A DNA stretch of 64,000 bases from contig DARI01000009.1 of the NCBI GenBank assembly GCA_002503285.1, forward strand, positions 1 to 64,000, in the 5' to 3' direction. The stretch's first letter is position 1; every line of letters starts with the position of its first letter. Below are positions 18,508-27,502 of the stretch, piece after piece. This DNA is from Euryarchaeota archaeon UBA557 (GTDB taxonomy: Archaea > Thermoplasmatota > Poseidoniia > Poseidoniales > Thalassarchaeaceae). The position numbers and the translations under genes are program-made. The notes below the pieces were generated by a model that ran no database searches, was not told where the DNA came from, and saw only the letters and a program-made list of their open reading frames with translations.

Positions 18508-18918
18508 ATGAATGAGGCCAATGCGCCAAATTATAAAATCTGGGGGTTTCTCGGAATAGCACTTTTATTGAATGCAAGCATACTAAAAATTTCATTTCTA
18601 GGGCCATGGGATTCAAAATCATTTACACTTGGAATATTTGGTTTAATTGGTATTTGTTTTATTTATATCTCTTGGTACAGGTTTACCTTTAAGAATAATG
18701 GATTAATACCTTGGATGGATAACTGGCAATATCCGGCTAAATCAGCAAAATATGAATTATTAATTGGCATCTTTACTATTATTTTAGCAGGATTAACTGG
18801 CAATATTATTCCTCAATTACCAGATCCAACTGGATTAATATTGGCACTAATCGGTACGCTAATGGCCTTAAATTCAATTTATGTATTGTTGAGCCTAGGT
18901 CCTTTAAGAGATAATTAA
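18508..18918 (+). CDS. Small hypothetical membrane protein
   Basis: A 136-residue protein with four predicted membrane helices (about residues 9-28, 38-55, 80-100 and 108-128). The sequence has no domain I recognise. I prefer the ATG at 18508 over a GTG at 18484. It converges with the RNase HI gene with no gap. Confidence 0.7.
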   Translation: MNEANAPNYKIWGFLGIALLLNASILKISFLGPWDSKSFTLGIFGLIGICFIYISWYRFTFKNNGLIPWMDNWQYPAKSAKYELLIGIFTIILAGLTGNIIPQLPDPTGLILALIGTLMALNSIYVLLSLGPLRDN

Positions 18919-19455
18919 TTACCTATTCCCAGGTTTCCAAAATTGTAGGGGTAAAGCGTTATTACCTTTCATTACTCTAAATGCCAAATGATCAGCTCTC
19001 TCATTCCATCTATGACCTATATGGGCACGAACATGCTCACATTTTATCGATTTAATTGACTCAACTTCCGACCATAATTGTTGTACTCTCAAAGCCAACT
19101 TTCGATTAGCTTTAGCTTTCCAAATTCCTTTTGCAATATTCATTGCATATTGAGAATCACCTCTAATAATTGCAGGCCTATTTGATTGATCCAATAATAA
19201 CCACCTGAGTGCATATGCAATAGCGCTCAACTCTGCAGTATTATTTGATCCAACATCCGCCCCGAGAAAATTTTTTAATTTGGAATTTGTCTCTACTTTA
19301 CCACTTTCTTCATAAATTAAATTACCTTGGCCTTTACCTATTCCATTATCGCCATCTATGACGCAAAACCCCCATCCAGCCGAAGTATCCGATGTTACAT
19401 TTCTGTTATCTTCACAAGATCCATCAACATAGAGATATATTGGATTAAAATCCAT
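18919..19455 (-). CDS. rnhA: Ribonuclease HI
   Basis: RNase HI cuts the RNA strand of RNA-DNA hybrids. The catalytic set is complete: D11 in YVDGSC, E75 in NNTAEL, D100 in RGDSQYA, and D155 in WNERADHLA, with the handle-type His nearby (HVRAHIGHRW). The 178-residue length exceeds the 155 of E. coli because of an insert of about 20 residues near position 45-65. It is 3 bp downstream of gcvH on the same strand. Archaea commonly have RNase HII; this type I form is a useful addition. Confidence 0.92.
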   Translation of the reverse strand: MDFNPIYLYVDGSCEDNRNVTSDTSAGWGFCVIDGDNGIGKGQGNLIYEESGKVETNSKLKNFLGADVGSNNTAELSAIAYALRWLLLDQSNRPAIIRGDSQYAMNIAKGIWKAKANRKLALRVQQLWSEVESIKSIKCEHVRAHIGHRWNERADHLAFRVMKGNNALPLQFWKPGNR

Positions 19456-19458
19456 AAC

Positions 19459-19842
19459 CTATTCTCCAATCAATTCCTCATATGTGTTGGAATCCAGCAA
19501 ACCTTCTAGTTGAGTTACATCATCAATTGTCATTTTACAAATCCAACCGTTACCGTATGGATCAATATTAATGGTTTCAGGGGCATCTTCTAGTAATTCA
19601 TTTACACCTGTTACAGTGCCTGATATTGGGGCATATATTTCACTAACAGATTTTACTGATTCCACACTAGCATAAGAGTCCATTGCATTAAAATGAACAT
19701 CTATTTCAGGTAATTCTACCCATACTACATCCGTAAGTGCATTCTGAGCAAAATCTGTAATTCCAACTACGATTTCATTACCATCAATTCTAATCCATTC
19801 ATGTTCAGCAGTATATTTCAATTCACTTGGTATGTTACTCAT
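19459..19842 (-). CDS. gcvH: Glycine cleavage system H protein
   Basis: GcvH carries the lipoyl arm that shuttles the aminomethyl group between the P, T and L proteins. This 127-residue protein has the EHEWIRIDGNEIVVGITDFAQ N-terminal signature (split here into two parts) and the lipoylation site K64 in ESVKSVSE. The ATG for MSNIPSELKY is chosen; an ATG three codons upstream is possible. No gcvP, gcvT or lipoate ligase gene is in the window, so the rest of the system must lie elsewhere. Confidence 0.93.
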   Translation of the reverse strand: MSNIPSELKYTAEHEWIRIDGNEIVVGITDFAQNALTDVVWVELPEIDVHFNAMDSYASVESVKSVSEIYAPISGTVTGVNELLEDAPETINIDPYGNGWICKMTIDDVTQLEGLLDSNTYEELIGE

Positions 19843-19898
19843 CGCACCCACTCTCTATTTAGAGGAAGGCATAGAGAAAGTCAAGTTTTCGCTCATCA

Positions 19899-20255
19899 CT
19901 ATTCCTCTCCGTGTTTACTTTCAAGATGTTCAATTTCCATTTTTGCCCATGAAGACCCTAAATTAGCCACATCTGATTCATGATATTCCTCATTTAATCT
20001 TTCACGCATTTCTATATCTAATTCTTTACTAAACCATTTATCTAACTTATTTGAATACTTTAAAACTAATAATAATAAACACAAAAATACAGTTAAAAAT
20101 ATCAATACAATTGAAATAATATAATTATTACAAATACCATTTTCGCATTCTTTTATTAGGAAATTATTATCAATAAAAGTAATTGAAATTAAAAAAACTA
20201 AAGGAATTATGACTCCCAATAAAACTCTTTCCAATCGTCTAGCGGCAGAGTCCAT
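19899..20255 (-). CDS. Small hypothetical membrane protein
   Basis: A 118-residue protein with two predicted membrane helices (about residues 11-27 and 46-65) and a charged C-terminal tail rich in Glu and Lys. A short loop between them contains two Cys (ECENGIC). No family recognised. It lies between gcvH and the THEP1-type NTPase on the same strand. Confidence 0.65.
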   Translation of the reverse strand: MDSAARRLERVLLGVIIPLVFLISITFIDNNFLIKECENGICNNYIISIVLIFLTVFLCLLLLVLKYSNKLDKWFSKELDIEMRERLNEEYHESDVANLGSSWAKMEIEHLESKHGEE

Positions 20256-20296
20256 GGCCTACCCCGGGGGCTCCTAATCAATCAACTTGCCCTGCA

Positions 20297-20875
20297 TTAA
20301 TAAATTTCTTTTATTAATTTATGAATTTTATATGGTAGTAAAGCCCTATTTACAGGTGTTACTTCCAAAATCCTCCCATCATCGCGTCTTCTGATGTCCT
20401 GGAGTAAAGGGTGCCTGCTCTTTTTATGTAATGTCAATAGCGTAGGCATATCATATTCTAGAGCTGTTCTGACCGCTGCAACAAAACCTTCACTTTCAAC
20501 TGAAAACTTACCAACTTCATCAATCACTAAAATCTCACAGTTACCTATACTATCCAATATAGCAGGAACAGCAACTCTGTCAAGTTCTGTAGGATCAATT
20601 CCGAACCCCAAAATCCTCAATCTTGAATCTATATTTCTGTGTGCCATTATTCCTTTTTCACCTGTTTGAATATTAACACATGCATAACCAACTCTTTCTC
20701 CATTTTCTATTATTGGCTCAGTCTTTATTCCTCCAATCATTTTATCCGCTGAAAATCCACTTCTTGTTCCTGAATTGCCATTTTTTCTTTCTTCAATAAT
20801 CATATTGATTACTTTCTCGAGAACGGCTGACTTGCCAGATCTTGGCAAACCAGTTATTCCAATTTTTGGATTTAT
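20297..20875 (-). CDS. THEP1-type nucleoside triphosphatase
   Basis: A P-loop NTPase of the THEP1 family, which hydrolyses NTPs and may phosphorylate nucleotides. Walker A is GLPRSGKS, Walker B ILVIDEVGKFS, and LTLHKKSRHPL follows as in relatives. The complete P-loop strand (NPKIGITG) is encoded in frame upstream of the first usual start codon (TTG at 20848), which would cut off part of Walker A. No ATG or GTG exists between the upstream TGA at 20893 and that TTG. A strong Shine-Dalgarno (GAGGTGAT, about 20892-20885) precedes ATT and ATA codons, so I extend to the ATA at 20875. A non-canonical start or a base error is likely. Confidence 0.75.
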   Translation of the reverse strand: MNPKIGITGLPRSGKSAVLEKVINMIIEERKNGNSGTRSGFSADKMIGGIKTEPIIENGERVGYACVNIQTGEKGIMAHRNIDSRLRILGFGIDPTELDRVAVPAILDSIGNCEILVIDEVGKFSVESEGFVAAVRTALEYDMPTLLTLHKKSRHPLLQDIRRRDDGRILEVTPVNRALLPYKIHKLIKEIY

Positions 20876-21011
20876 TCCTATAATATCACCTCAATGGTCG
20901 CTTAGCCACAGCGCTACCAATAGGGGCACATACTGCAAAGGTATTAATCAGTTTCATTAAAATATTATAATTACTGTCACAGACCGGAATTTAAAATCGG
21001 TTCTTAGGAAA

Positions 21012-22994
21012 TCAAACATCCCTTTTATTGCCCTTAAACGATAATGAGGAAACAATTTTTGGAGTAGGAAATGGTAAACCAGCAATTTCATAATTATTTA
21101 CATTATTATTTGCAGCCCAAACTTTTGACCATGTATTCAGAGATTCTGAATTTAGATGATTTACTATCGTATTCAAACCTTCATGTAAGGATCCAAATTC
21201 TTCTTTGAGGACGTTACAGGTTTCTTTAGGAATCTGCAAATAATTTACAGAATTACCAAGAACACAATTTCTAGGAACAACGCTCCATAATAAACGTCTC
21301 TTTAGCCCTGAATTGACTACAGCCTGACACGCAATCCTAGGAATTTCATTATTTTTAACATCTCCTACCCACATTGATTGATGTGCTTGCATTGATTCTT
21401 GATCATAATTGTCATCAAATGCAGGATGATCAATTATCACTTTATTACCATCTAATTTAAAATGATTACTTCTAATCAACGGTACTCCTGTATTTTCAAA
21501 TTGCCAATTAATGATATTAAAATTATTACTTTGATCAATTTCTCCAACCCTTACTCTGATACTCTTTCCACTTTGATTTAACCAGCAATCTTCTTCACAA
21601 AGTCTAGGTTGATCAGCAAGATCGTTAATTGCTTTCAAAGATAAATTTCTTTCATATGTGTCTCTAGGCATCTTAGGAACAGCCCATGACGCATCAGTCC
21701 ATGTTGACCAAGGACCTCTTTCAAGTTCTAGGAACGGAGCTTTGGAACTAAGTCCATTATTAGATAGATCACTCAATTCTAGGGGACCAAAACTAGTCAA
21801 AACCTCTGTCCTTCCTCCAACAATTACTCCGATTACTAGGACTCCTTGAGAAATTCCTGGGAAGATTTTTTGACTATCTGAAAACGACCATGCAGATTCC
21901 CAACGATTTTTAGAAACAAGTATTTTTCTCAAAGGTATACTACTTTTTTCTCTGAGTAAGGAATCAGGCACAACCATTGTTACTTTACCATCTTTTTTTG
22001 TTATTTGGAGTGCACGTTCCACATATAATCGATATAAGTTGACATTTCCTTTTAGGGCTGAAAATCGAAGCACTCCATCTTTTCCAGAAATAACCTTTAA
22101 TTCATTAGACATTTTTTTACGTAGTTCACTACCATTTTCTTCATTACGAAATTTATCCTTTATCCTAACCCATGGGGGCTTAGAAACTAATAATATTGGC
22201 TCATCATTCCACGGCCACTCGCCTCTTAGCAAGTCATCACAAACAACATTCTTTTCTAAAATATTTTCAGCCATTGATCTACTTATTTGACCATCAGTTT
22301 CTATGTCGGGACTAACTAATCCAAGTTTGATTAAAACTATTAGTAATCGTTTTCTAGTTATTTTGACGGACATCATGGATGAATCCATTAATTGTAATCC
22401 ATTTAGAAGCCTCTTGGTATCTTCTTTTTGTTGCTTTTGATTCAAATCTTCGCACCTTTCAGAGTGAATTCTAAACATTCTTTCTGGAAATATTCCAGCA
22501 CCCACAGCTGGATCTGCAAATGGAATTGGAATTCCAGTTTTAGTTTCATTTTCGCTGACCTCATAGGTCTCTGATGAGATATCAGATTCTTTCTTCACCT
22601 CATTATTCATTTGTTCAGCATATGCACGAAATCCGGGAGGCAATGCATCGAGAGAAATCGTTGCCAATGGTTCTTTTTTCTTTAATTTATTAGTATTTTT
22701 AAATTCATCTGCTAATATCATATCAGCAAATTTGGCAGGCATTATCGTAACTCCTTTTACTGACCTACCATCTTTTTCTGCCTCATTTCTAGAAACTAAC
22801 TGGTCTAATACTATGCCTGGATCAGATATTAATCCTGCAGGGAGACCCGGCCAATTATTAGGAAGCCCAGTAGAAATCGGCACGTCATCTATTACTGATT
22901 TTTCCCAAGCTTCAATCCAAATCCCAATTTGTTGGTCTCTATCTTGACATGTCCCGTCTAGCCTAGCAAACCATCCAGAAGTCTCATTAACCAT
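21012..22994 (-). CDS. Eco57I/PglX-like adenine-N6 methylase homologue
   Basis: A 660-residue class I methyltransferase-like protein related to type IIG/PglX DNA methylases. The SAM-binding motif I is DPAVGAGIF (D161), and the family segment FSALKGNVNLYRLYVERAL...KVTMVVPDSLLREK follows. Motif IV, normally NPPW or NPPY, reads SKPPW: Lys272 replaces the catalytic Asn. No nuclease signature is evident. I use the ATG at 22994 (MVNETSGW); a TTG at 23054 overlapping the previous stop is also possible. Its partner is the coiled-coil gene just upstream. It may be an inactive or repurposed methylase. Confidence 0.75.
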   Translation of the reverse strand: MVNETSGWFARLDGTCQDRDQQIGIWIEAWEKSVIDDVPISTGLPNNWPGLPAGLISDPGIVLDQLVSRNEAEKDGRSVKGVTIMPAKFADMILADEFKNTNKLKKKEPLATISLDALPPGFRAYAEQMNNEVKKESDISSETYEVSENETKTGIPIPFADPAVGAGIFPERMFRIHSERCEDLNQKQQKEDTKRLLNGLQLMDSSMMSVKITRKRLLIVLIKLGLVSPDIETDGQISRSMAENILEKNVVCDDLLRGEWPWNDEPILLVSKPPWVRIKDKFRNEENGSELRKKMSNELKVISGKDGVLRFSALKGNVNLYRLYVERALQITKKDGKVTMVVPDSLLREKSSIPLRKILVSKNRWESAWSFSDSQKIFPGISQGVLVIGVIVGGRTEVLTSFGPLELSDLSNNGLSSKAPFLELERGPWSTWTDASWAVPKMPRDTYERNLSLKAINDLADQPRLCEEDCWLNQSGKSIRVRVGEIDQSNNFNIINWQFENTGVPLIRSNHFKLDGNKVIIDHPAFDDNYDQESMQAHQSMWVGDVKNNEIPRIACQAVVNSGLKRRLLWSVVPRNCVLGNSVNYLQIPKETCNVLKEEFGSLHEGLNTIVNHLNSESLNTWSKVWAANNNVNNYEIAGLPFPTPKIVSSLSFKGNKRDV

Positions 22995-23050
22995 GATAAA
23001 CAATAAGTCTAACTGTATTATGGCTTTGAAGGATTGTATTCTATAATCAT

Positions 23051-23656
23051 TCAATTTTCAAGTCCAAATATATCTTGATCGATTTCTATTATCATTTTTT
23101 TCTGAAGTAAAATAGAAATAGCCTCATCTATTTCTTCCTCTTTAATTGCAAGTGGAATAAATTGTTTTAATAATTGTTTAAAGTGAATAACCATTTTCCC
23201 AGATGATTTTTCATTTTCCATAAATGCCATGATGTGTTCAGCAACTATTGCAAGTAAAGGATCATCATCAAAATCTAATGCTCCAAAATCAACCATCGGT
23301 TCTCTATGTTGATCTTCTGTATTTTGTTCTACAACATCAGTCGTTTCATAAACATCAAATAAATTCCGTTGGTTGGGGTCTGATAGAACAATATTATCGG
23401 CAACCTCGCGCTGTCTCTTCAGCCTTTTTACCAAAGTTTCAATCCTATGAAGCCTCTGTTCTAGTCGCAACCTCTCTCTTCCTAGATGGCTTTCTACTAA
23501 TTCTAATTCTTCTCCTGCCCTTTCATCAAGCCAATTTGATAAATCCCAGTTAGGATCTAATCGCAACATAGTTTCCCAAAGTCTAGCTACAGAATCTGGA
23601 AGGGCATTAGCATCAATCCGAGAAACATCTTTTTCATCGCGCGCTTCTTTCTCCAT
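23051..23656 (-). CDS. Coiled-coil protein with C-terminal winged-helix-like region
   Basis: A 201-residue acidic protein with no family I can name. A long charged coiled coil (about residues 45-85, repeated ESHLGRERLRLEQRLHRIE-type pattern) follows the N terminus. The C-terminal 70 residues (FKQLLKQFIPLAIKEEEIDEAISILLQKKMI) suggest a winged helix. It is transcribed just ahead of the methylase homologue, so the two probably work together, perhaps with this protein as a specificity or assembly subunit; that is inference. Confidence 0.65.
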   Translation of the reverse strand: MEKEARDEKDVSRIDANALPDSVARLWETMLRLDPNWDLSNWLDERAGEELELVESHLGRERLRLEQRLHRIETLVKRLKRQREVADNIVLSDPNQRNLFDVYETTDVVEQNTEDQHREPMVDFGALDFDDDPLLAIVAEHIMAFMENEKSSGKMVIHFKQLLKQFIPLAIKEEEIDEAISILLQKKMIIEIDQDIFGLEN

Positions 23657-23727
23657 ATGCTCCCATCATCATCGACCGTCTATGAATTATACCATTGTAA
23701 TTTTTTAACAAATTAAGAGTTGCATTG

Positions 23728-24945
23728 ATGAATGATGAACGTTTGCCTACCGATATGTCCGAGTATCGTTTAACAGTTCTCCCCGGCGATGGTTCTGGAA
23801 AAGAAGTAACCAAGGAGGCACAAAAAGTTATACAAGTATTCCAAGATTTTAGCCCCCTATCATTTGACATAACTGAAATTCCATGTGGGGGTGAATACTA
23901 TCAAGAAACTGGTTTAGAGTGGCCTGAAGGGTCTTTTGAACATTGTAGAGATAATTCTGACGCAATATTATTGGGGGCCATAGGATGGCCAGGTGCCAAA
24001 CTTCCTAATGGTGATAATGCTGGAGGGCAAGTAATTCTTGGTCTTCGTTCCGGCTTAGATTTGTATGCAAATATTCGACCTGTAAAATTATATGATGGAG
24101 TTTTACATAAAATTCATGGTAAACACAAAAAAGTGTGGGATTCAAAAGTAGTCAATATGGTCTTAATAAGAGAGAATACTGAAGGTTTGTACCATGCATT
24201 ACTTCGTCGCTCAGCTCTAGCTGCAGCTGGAAGTAAGAAAGATGACCCAATAGTTATTGATAATTTCCCAGGTTTAGAGGGAGAAGTCGCATGGGATGTT
24301 AGGCCAATTTCTAGAAAAGGTAGTCAAAGAGTTATTAATTTTGCATTCGATTTAGCAAATAGGCGTGGAGAGAAAGTTGGAAAGAAACAAAAGGTAACCT
24401 GTGTTGATAAAAGCAATGTTACAAAGGGATGTAGACTTTTTAGACAGATATTCAGAGAAATAGCTTCTAAATATCCAGATTTAGAAACTCATGAAGCATA
24501 TATCGATGCTTTTACAATGTGGTTGATACGAAGCCCCGAAGATTTAGATGTTGTAGTACTTCCAAATATGTTCGGAGATATTGCTACAGATTTAGCATCA
24601 GTACTTCAAGGAGGATTAGGGATGGCTGCAAGTGCGAATATTGGAGATAATCATATGCTTTTTGAACCAGTTCATGGCTCCTCACCATTACATGCAGGTA
24701 AAAATATTGTAAATCCAATTGCTACAATCACATCAGTTCAGTTGATGTTTGATAATCTAGGTGCAAGGCATCAAGATTCCGATGCAACTCTTTGTGCTGA
24801 TATTCTTGATAGAGCAATCGCCGAGCATCTTTCCGAAGGTGGTCCGGTAACATATGATCTTGGAGGCAATGCTTCGACATCTGATGTAGGGTCTGCAATC
24901 GCTAAACGCTGTGAAAAAATACTCAAAGAAACATTTGATAGTTAA
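23728..24945 (+). CDS. Isopropylmalate/isocitrate dehydrogenase family protein
   Basis: A 405-residue NAD(P)-dependent beta-decarboxylating dehydrogenase. Visible motifs are VLPGDGSGKEV, the substrate-binding RSGLDLYANIRPVK, IRENTEGLYHA, the metal-binding DAFTMWLI and LPNMFGDIATDLAS, and the nucleotide loop FEPVHGSSPLHAGKNIVNP. The arrangement fits 3-isopropylmalate dehydrogenase (leucine synthesis), but tartrate or isocitrate-type enzymes share it and no leu genes are nearby. The ATG at 23728 is used; TTG one codon upstream or ATG at 23755 are alternatives. Confidence 0.9.
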   Translation: MNDERLPTDMSEYRLTVLPGDGSGKEVTKEAQKVIQVFQDFSPLSFDITEIPCGGEYYQETGLEWPEGSFEHCRDNSDAILLGAIGWPGAKLPNGDNAGGQVILGLRSGLDLYANIRPVKLYDGVLHKIHGKHKKVWDSKVVNMVLIRENTEGLYHALLRRSALAAAGSKKDDPIVIDNFPGLEGEVAWDVRPISRKGSQRVINFAFDLANRRGEKVGKKQKVTCVDKSNVTKGCRLFRQIFREIASKYPDLETHEAYIDAFTMWLIRSPEDLDVVVLPNMFGDIATDLASVLQGGLGMAASANIGDNHMLFEPVHGSSPLHAGKNIVNPIATITSVQLMFDNLGARHQDSDATLCADILDRAIAEHLSEGGPVTYDLGGNASTSDVGSAIAKRCEKILKETFDS

Positions 24946-25094
24946 TCAATTAACAGTGCCGAACCAAATTCGATATATTTTTCGACTAGTAAAAATTTAA
25001 AAATATTCCTAACATTGTTCTGAGTGGCCAATAATTTAGTATATACAAAAACTATGCATCTCCAATCTATAATTATGGTGTGCAATATTAATTA

Positions 25095-25679
25095 TTACAT
25101 TTGTGCAGCAATTTTCTTAACAACGTAAGGCACTAATCCGATTTGGAATAAAAATATCCCAAAAAATCCTACGGTTAATAAAAGTCCTCCCAAAACTGGA
25201 ACGCTTTCGATAGAAATCGCCCCCAATAAAAGTATGACTAAAATACTACCAAAAACTGCAATTGTTTCAATAATCATTTCAGCAGAAGCCTTCCAAGTTG
25301 CCATATAATTCATCCTTAGGCCGTCTGCTTTACCATCAGCTAATGCCATAGAAACAGGATAAACCATAATTTGTATCGAACCCACAACAGCTACGAAGCC
25401 GGCGATTATAAGAAGTAACCCTAAAAGAATTGGTTGATTGCTCGCCGATCCTATGACAAATGCAATTGTCATGGCAATAATTATCAATAAAATAGCAGGA
25501 ATCATGGCAAGAATCGTTACTGCTCCATATTTAAGTATACTTAATCCAGCAGTAAAATCCAAACCCCTATTATTTATGGGCATAGCATCCTGCTCAACTA
25601 ATATTGGAGTACTCTGTGGCGCTGGTTCCATATTTTCATTTACAAAAACTAATTCGCTATCCGATTTTTCTTCTTCCAT
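25095..25679 (-). CDS. Hypothetical multi-pass membrane protein
   Basis: A 194-residue protein. The first 45 residues are hydrophilic and acidic; the rest has four to five predicted membrane helices separated by short loops rich in Gly and Ala. No domain recognised. It stands alone, with a 149-bp gap to the dehydrogenase gene on one side and a divergent GDPD-like gene on the other. Confidence 0.7.
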   Translation of the reverse strand: MEEEKSDSELVFVNENMEPAPQSTPILVEQDAMPINNRGLDFTAGLSILKYGAVTILAMIPAILLIIIAMTIAFVIGSASNQPILLGLLLIIAGFVAVVGSIQIMVYPVSMALADGKADGLRMNYMATWKASAEMIIETIAVFGSILVILLLGAISIESVPVLGGLLLTVGFFGIFLFQIGLVPYVVKKIAAQM

Positions 25680-25776
25680 GTATGAAATTATATTTTTATT
25701 ATATATATAAATTTTTTTATAAAATATAGATCTTCTACCTCAAAAACTAAAATTATAGATGATTTATAAATACATA

Positions 25777-26352
25777 ATGAAAAACCTGGGACACCGTCTT
25801 GGCGCCTCCGGTACTCCTATGGAAAATACTCTCCAAGGGCTCCGAAACTCTCTTCATTTAGTTTCAAATCCTAGATTTAAGTACTGGGAATTTGATATTC
25901 ATGAATCAAAAGATAATATTTTATTCCTATTTCATGATGATATTATAAATATAAATAATTCAAGAGAAGAATTAAAGCACATGAAATTTATAGATATCAA
26001 AGCCGCAGGAATAGAAAATAACATCAATATTCCTACCTTAGATGAGATAGTTCTAGAATTATTTCCAAGATCGGAAAAAATTATTATAGAAATTAAAAAT
26101 ATTATATCTGATAAATGTCGGACTAAAATAATAGAAACAGCATCAAGTATCCCAAATTGTAAAATTATGATTACTCCAAATCGCTTTGACGTCGTATTTC
26201 CATCAGAAAATAGAGATTATTGGCATAATGAATTTAATAGAAATAGTATCGAATTAATTATGGTAGGGCGTCATAAAGTTGATATGTTTAAGACTTCAAA
26301 TAAACTCTTTGGGAAATATCTATTAAAACCGAAATGGTTTTTTGGGGTTTAG
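25777..26352 (+). CDS. Glycerophosphodiester phosphodiesterase-like protein
   Basis: A 191-residue GDPD-family protein. The N-terminal GHRLGASGTPMENTLQGL matches GHRG...PENTL, EFDIHESKDN supplies the metal-binding E-x-D, and LFHDD supplies the catalytic His. IIIEIKN matches the family IEIK strand. Typical enzymes are about 240-250 residues, so the C-terminal part of the TIM barrel is shortened or diverged. The ATG at 25777 gives the family N terminus directly. It could hydrolyse lipid head-group diesters; activity is uncertain. Confidence 0.75.
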   Translation: MKNLGHRLGASGTPMENTLQGLRNSLHLVSNPRFKYWEFDIHESKDNILFLFHDDIININNSREELKHMKFIDIKAAGIENNINIPTLDEIVLELFPRSEKIIIEIKNIISDKCRTKIIETASSIPNCKIMITPNRFDVVFPSENRDYWHNEFNRNSIELIMVGRHKVDMFKTSNKLFGKYLLKPKWFFGV

Positions 26353-26410
26353 TCAATTTTCAAAGTTTAGGGCACCCTAAATTTAAAACATAATCTCATT
26401 TGGGCGTGTT

Positions 26411-27493
26411 ATGAATGAACGCAAAGGGATTCAAGATTTATCTAAATCATTAAAATTTTTAGAAGAACAGGCGACTTTTACAAAGGCAATAATAATTACA
26501 GGATTAATAATCTCTGCATCTGTATTATATCTTACATTTAATGTAAATTATGATGAATGTGAAGATGAAAACAACTGTCTTATTATAGCGTTTGAAGTCA
26601 AAGATACCTATTTAATATGGGATAAAAATCCGCAACATCTTGCAGATAAGTTACATATATTAACCGGTATGGATGTGGAAATTTATCCTGTTTCGAATTC
26701 AGGTGCGGCTATTGAAGCAGTTGACAAAGGAAATGCAGATTTGGCGTTTTTGGATGGAGCAGCTGCATGGCTGGCATGGGAGGTCTACGATCTTGAAGTT
26801 CTAGCCGCTGAACAAAAGGCAGATGGTAGAGTATATTATAATGCAACTGCATGGGTCAAATCTGATTCAGATATGGCCAACGCCTACTTCGATGATGACG
26901 AGTCTACAGATCCATTTGCATTAATGGAAGGCAAAACATCTTGCCATACGGGTTGGTTAAAGAGTGCTGGAATGTTAATACCAATGGGATATCTCATTGG
27001 AAATGGTTATGCCGAAGTTATTGGCAATCCTAATGAGATTGAATCTTTACGAAACACTGTTACCAATTTTTTCTCTGAAGAATCAAGTATCCCAGAAGGA
27101 GGTACTCAATATTCATCTTATAAAGGGGCATTAAGATGTCTTTCTGATGGAACAGGAGATGTTGCACTTGTGAAGGATTCAGTAATCAATTCATATTGTA
27201 CTGGCTCCAGTGCTGAAAGTTGGTGTCTAGAAGAGGATGAATATGTCATGCTTCCTGCCTTTGGACAGGCCCCAAGTCATCCTGCGGTGTATAACCCTGA
27301 ATATATGAATTCAGAGAAAATTAAATTAATTCAAGATGCTTTAGTGGCATTAAATAATGACAATGATGGAACCCAAATTCTTAAGGATTTATTGAATACA
27401 GATGGAATGGTAATTACTGATGCACAAACGCATTTAGGGACATATGGAGAAGCCGTTTCAAATGTACCTGGAATTCAGGCATTTTTTAGTTGA
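26411..27493 (+). CDS. PhnD-like periplasmic binding protein, membrane-anchored
   Basis: A 360-residue protein with one N-terminal membrane helix (about residues 25-44) and a periplasmic-binding-protein fold of the PhnD/phosphonate type. Family segments include GMDVEIYPVSNSGAAIEAVDKGNADLAFLDGAAAWLA, the stretch LMEGKTSCHTGWLKSAG, and GDVALVKDSV. No ABC permease or ATPase is adjacent, so it is an orphan binding protein or works with remote partners. It is followed 9 bp later by a PQQ-type dehydrogenase lipoprotein. The ligand is unknown. Confidence 0.8.
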   Translation: MNERKGIQDLSKSLKFLEEQATFTKAIIITGLIISASVLYLTFNVNYDECEDENNCLIIAFEVKDTYLIWDKNPQHLADKLHILTGMDVEIYPVSNSGAAIEAVDKGNADLAFLDGAAAWLAWEVYDLEVLAAEQKADGRVYYNATAWVKSDSDMANAYFDDDESTDPFALMEGKTSCHTGWLKSAGMLIPMGYLIGNGYAEVIGNPNEIESLRNTVTNFFSEESSIPEGGTQYSSYKGALRCLSDGTGDVALVKDSVINSYCTGSSAESWCLEEDEYVMLPAFGQAPSHPAVYNPEYMNSEKIKLIQDALVALNNDNDGTQILKDLLNTDGMVITDAQTHLGTYGEAVSNVPGIQAFFS

Positions 27494-27502
27494 GGTATTG
27501 TT

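Noticed and set aside
20890..20930. tRNA-like 5' fragment on the minus strand (GCCCCTATTGGTAGCGC)
   Set aside because: No matching 3' acceptor, T arm or anticodon loop could be found; only short tRNA-like similarity.
21012..23656. A full restriction-modification or BREX system
   Set aside because: Only a methylase homologue and a small partner are present; no nuclease, PglZ or BrxC-like gene is seen.
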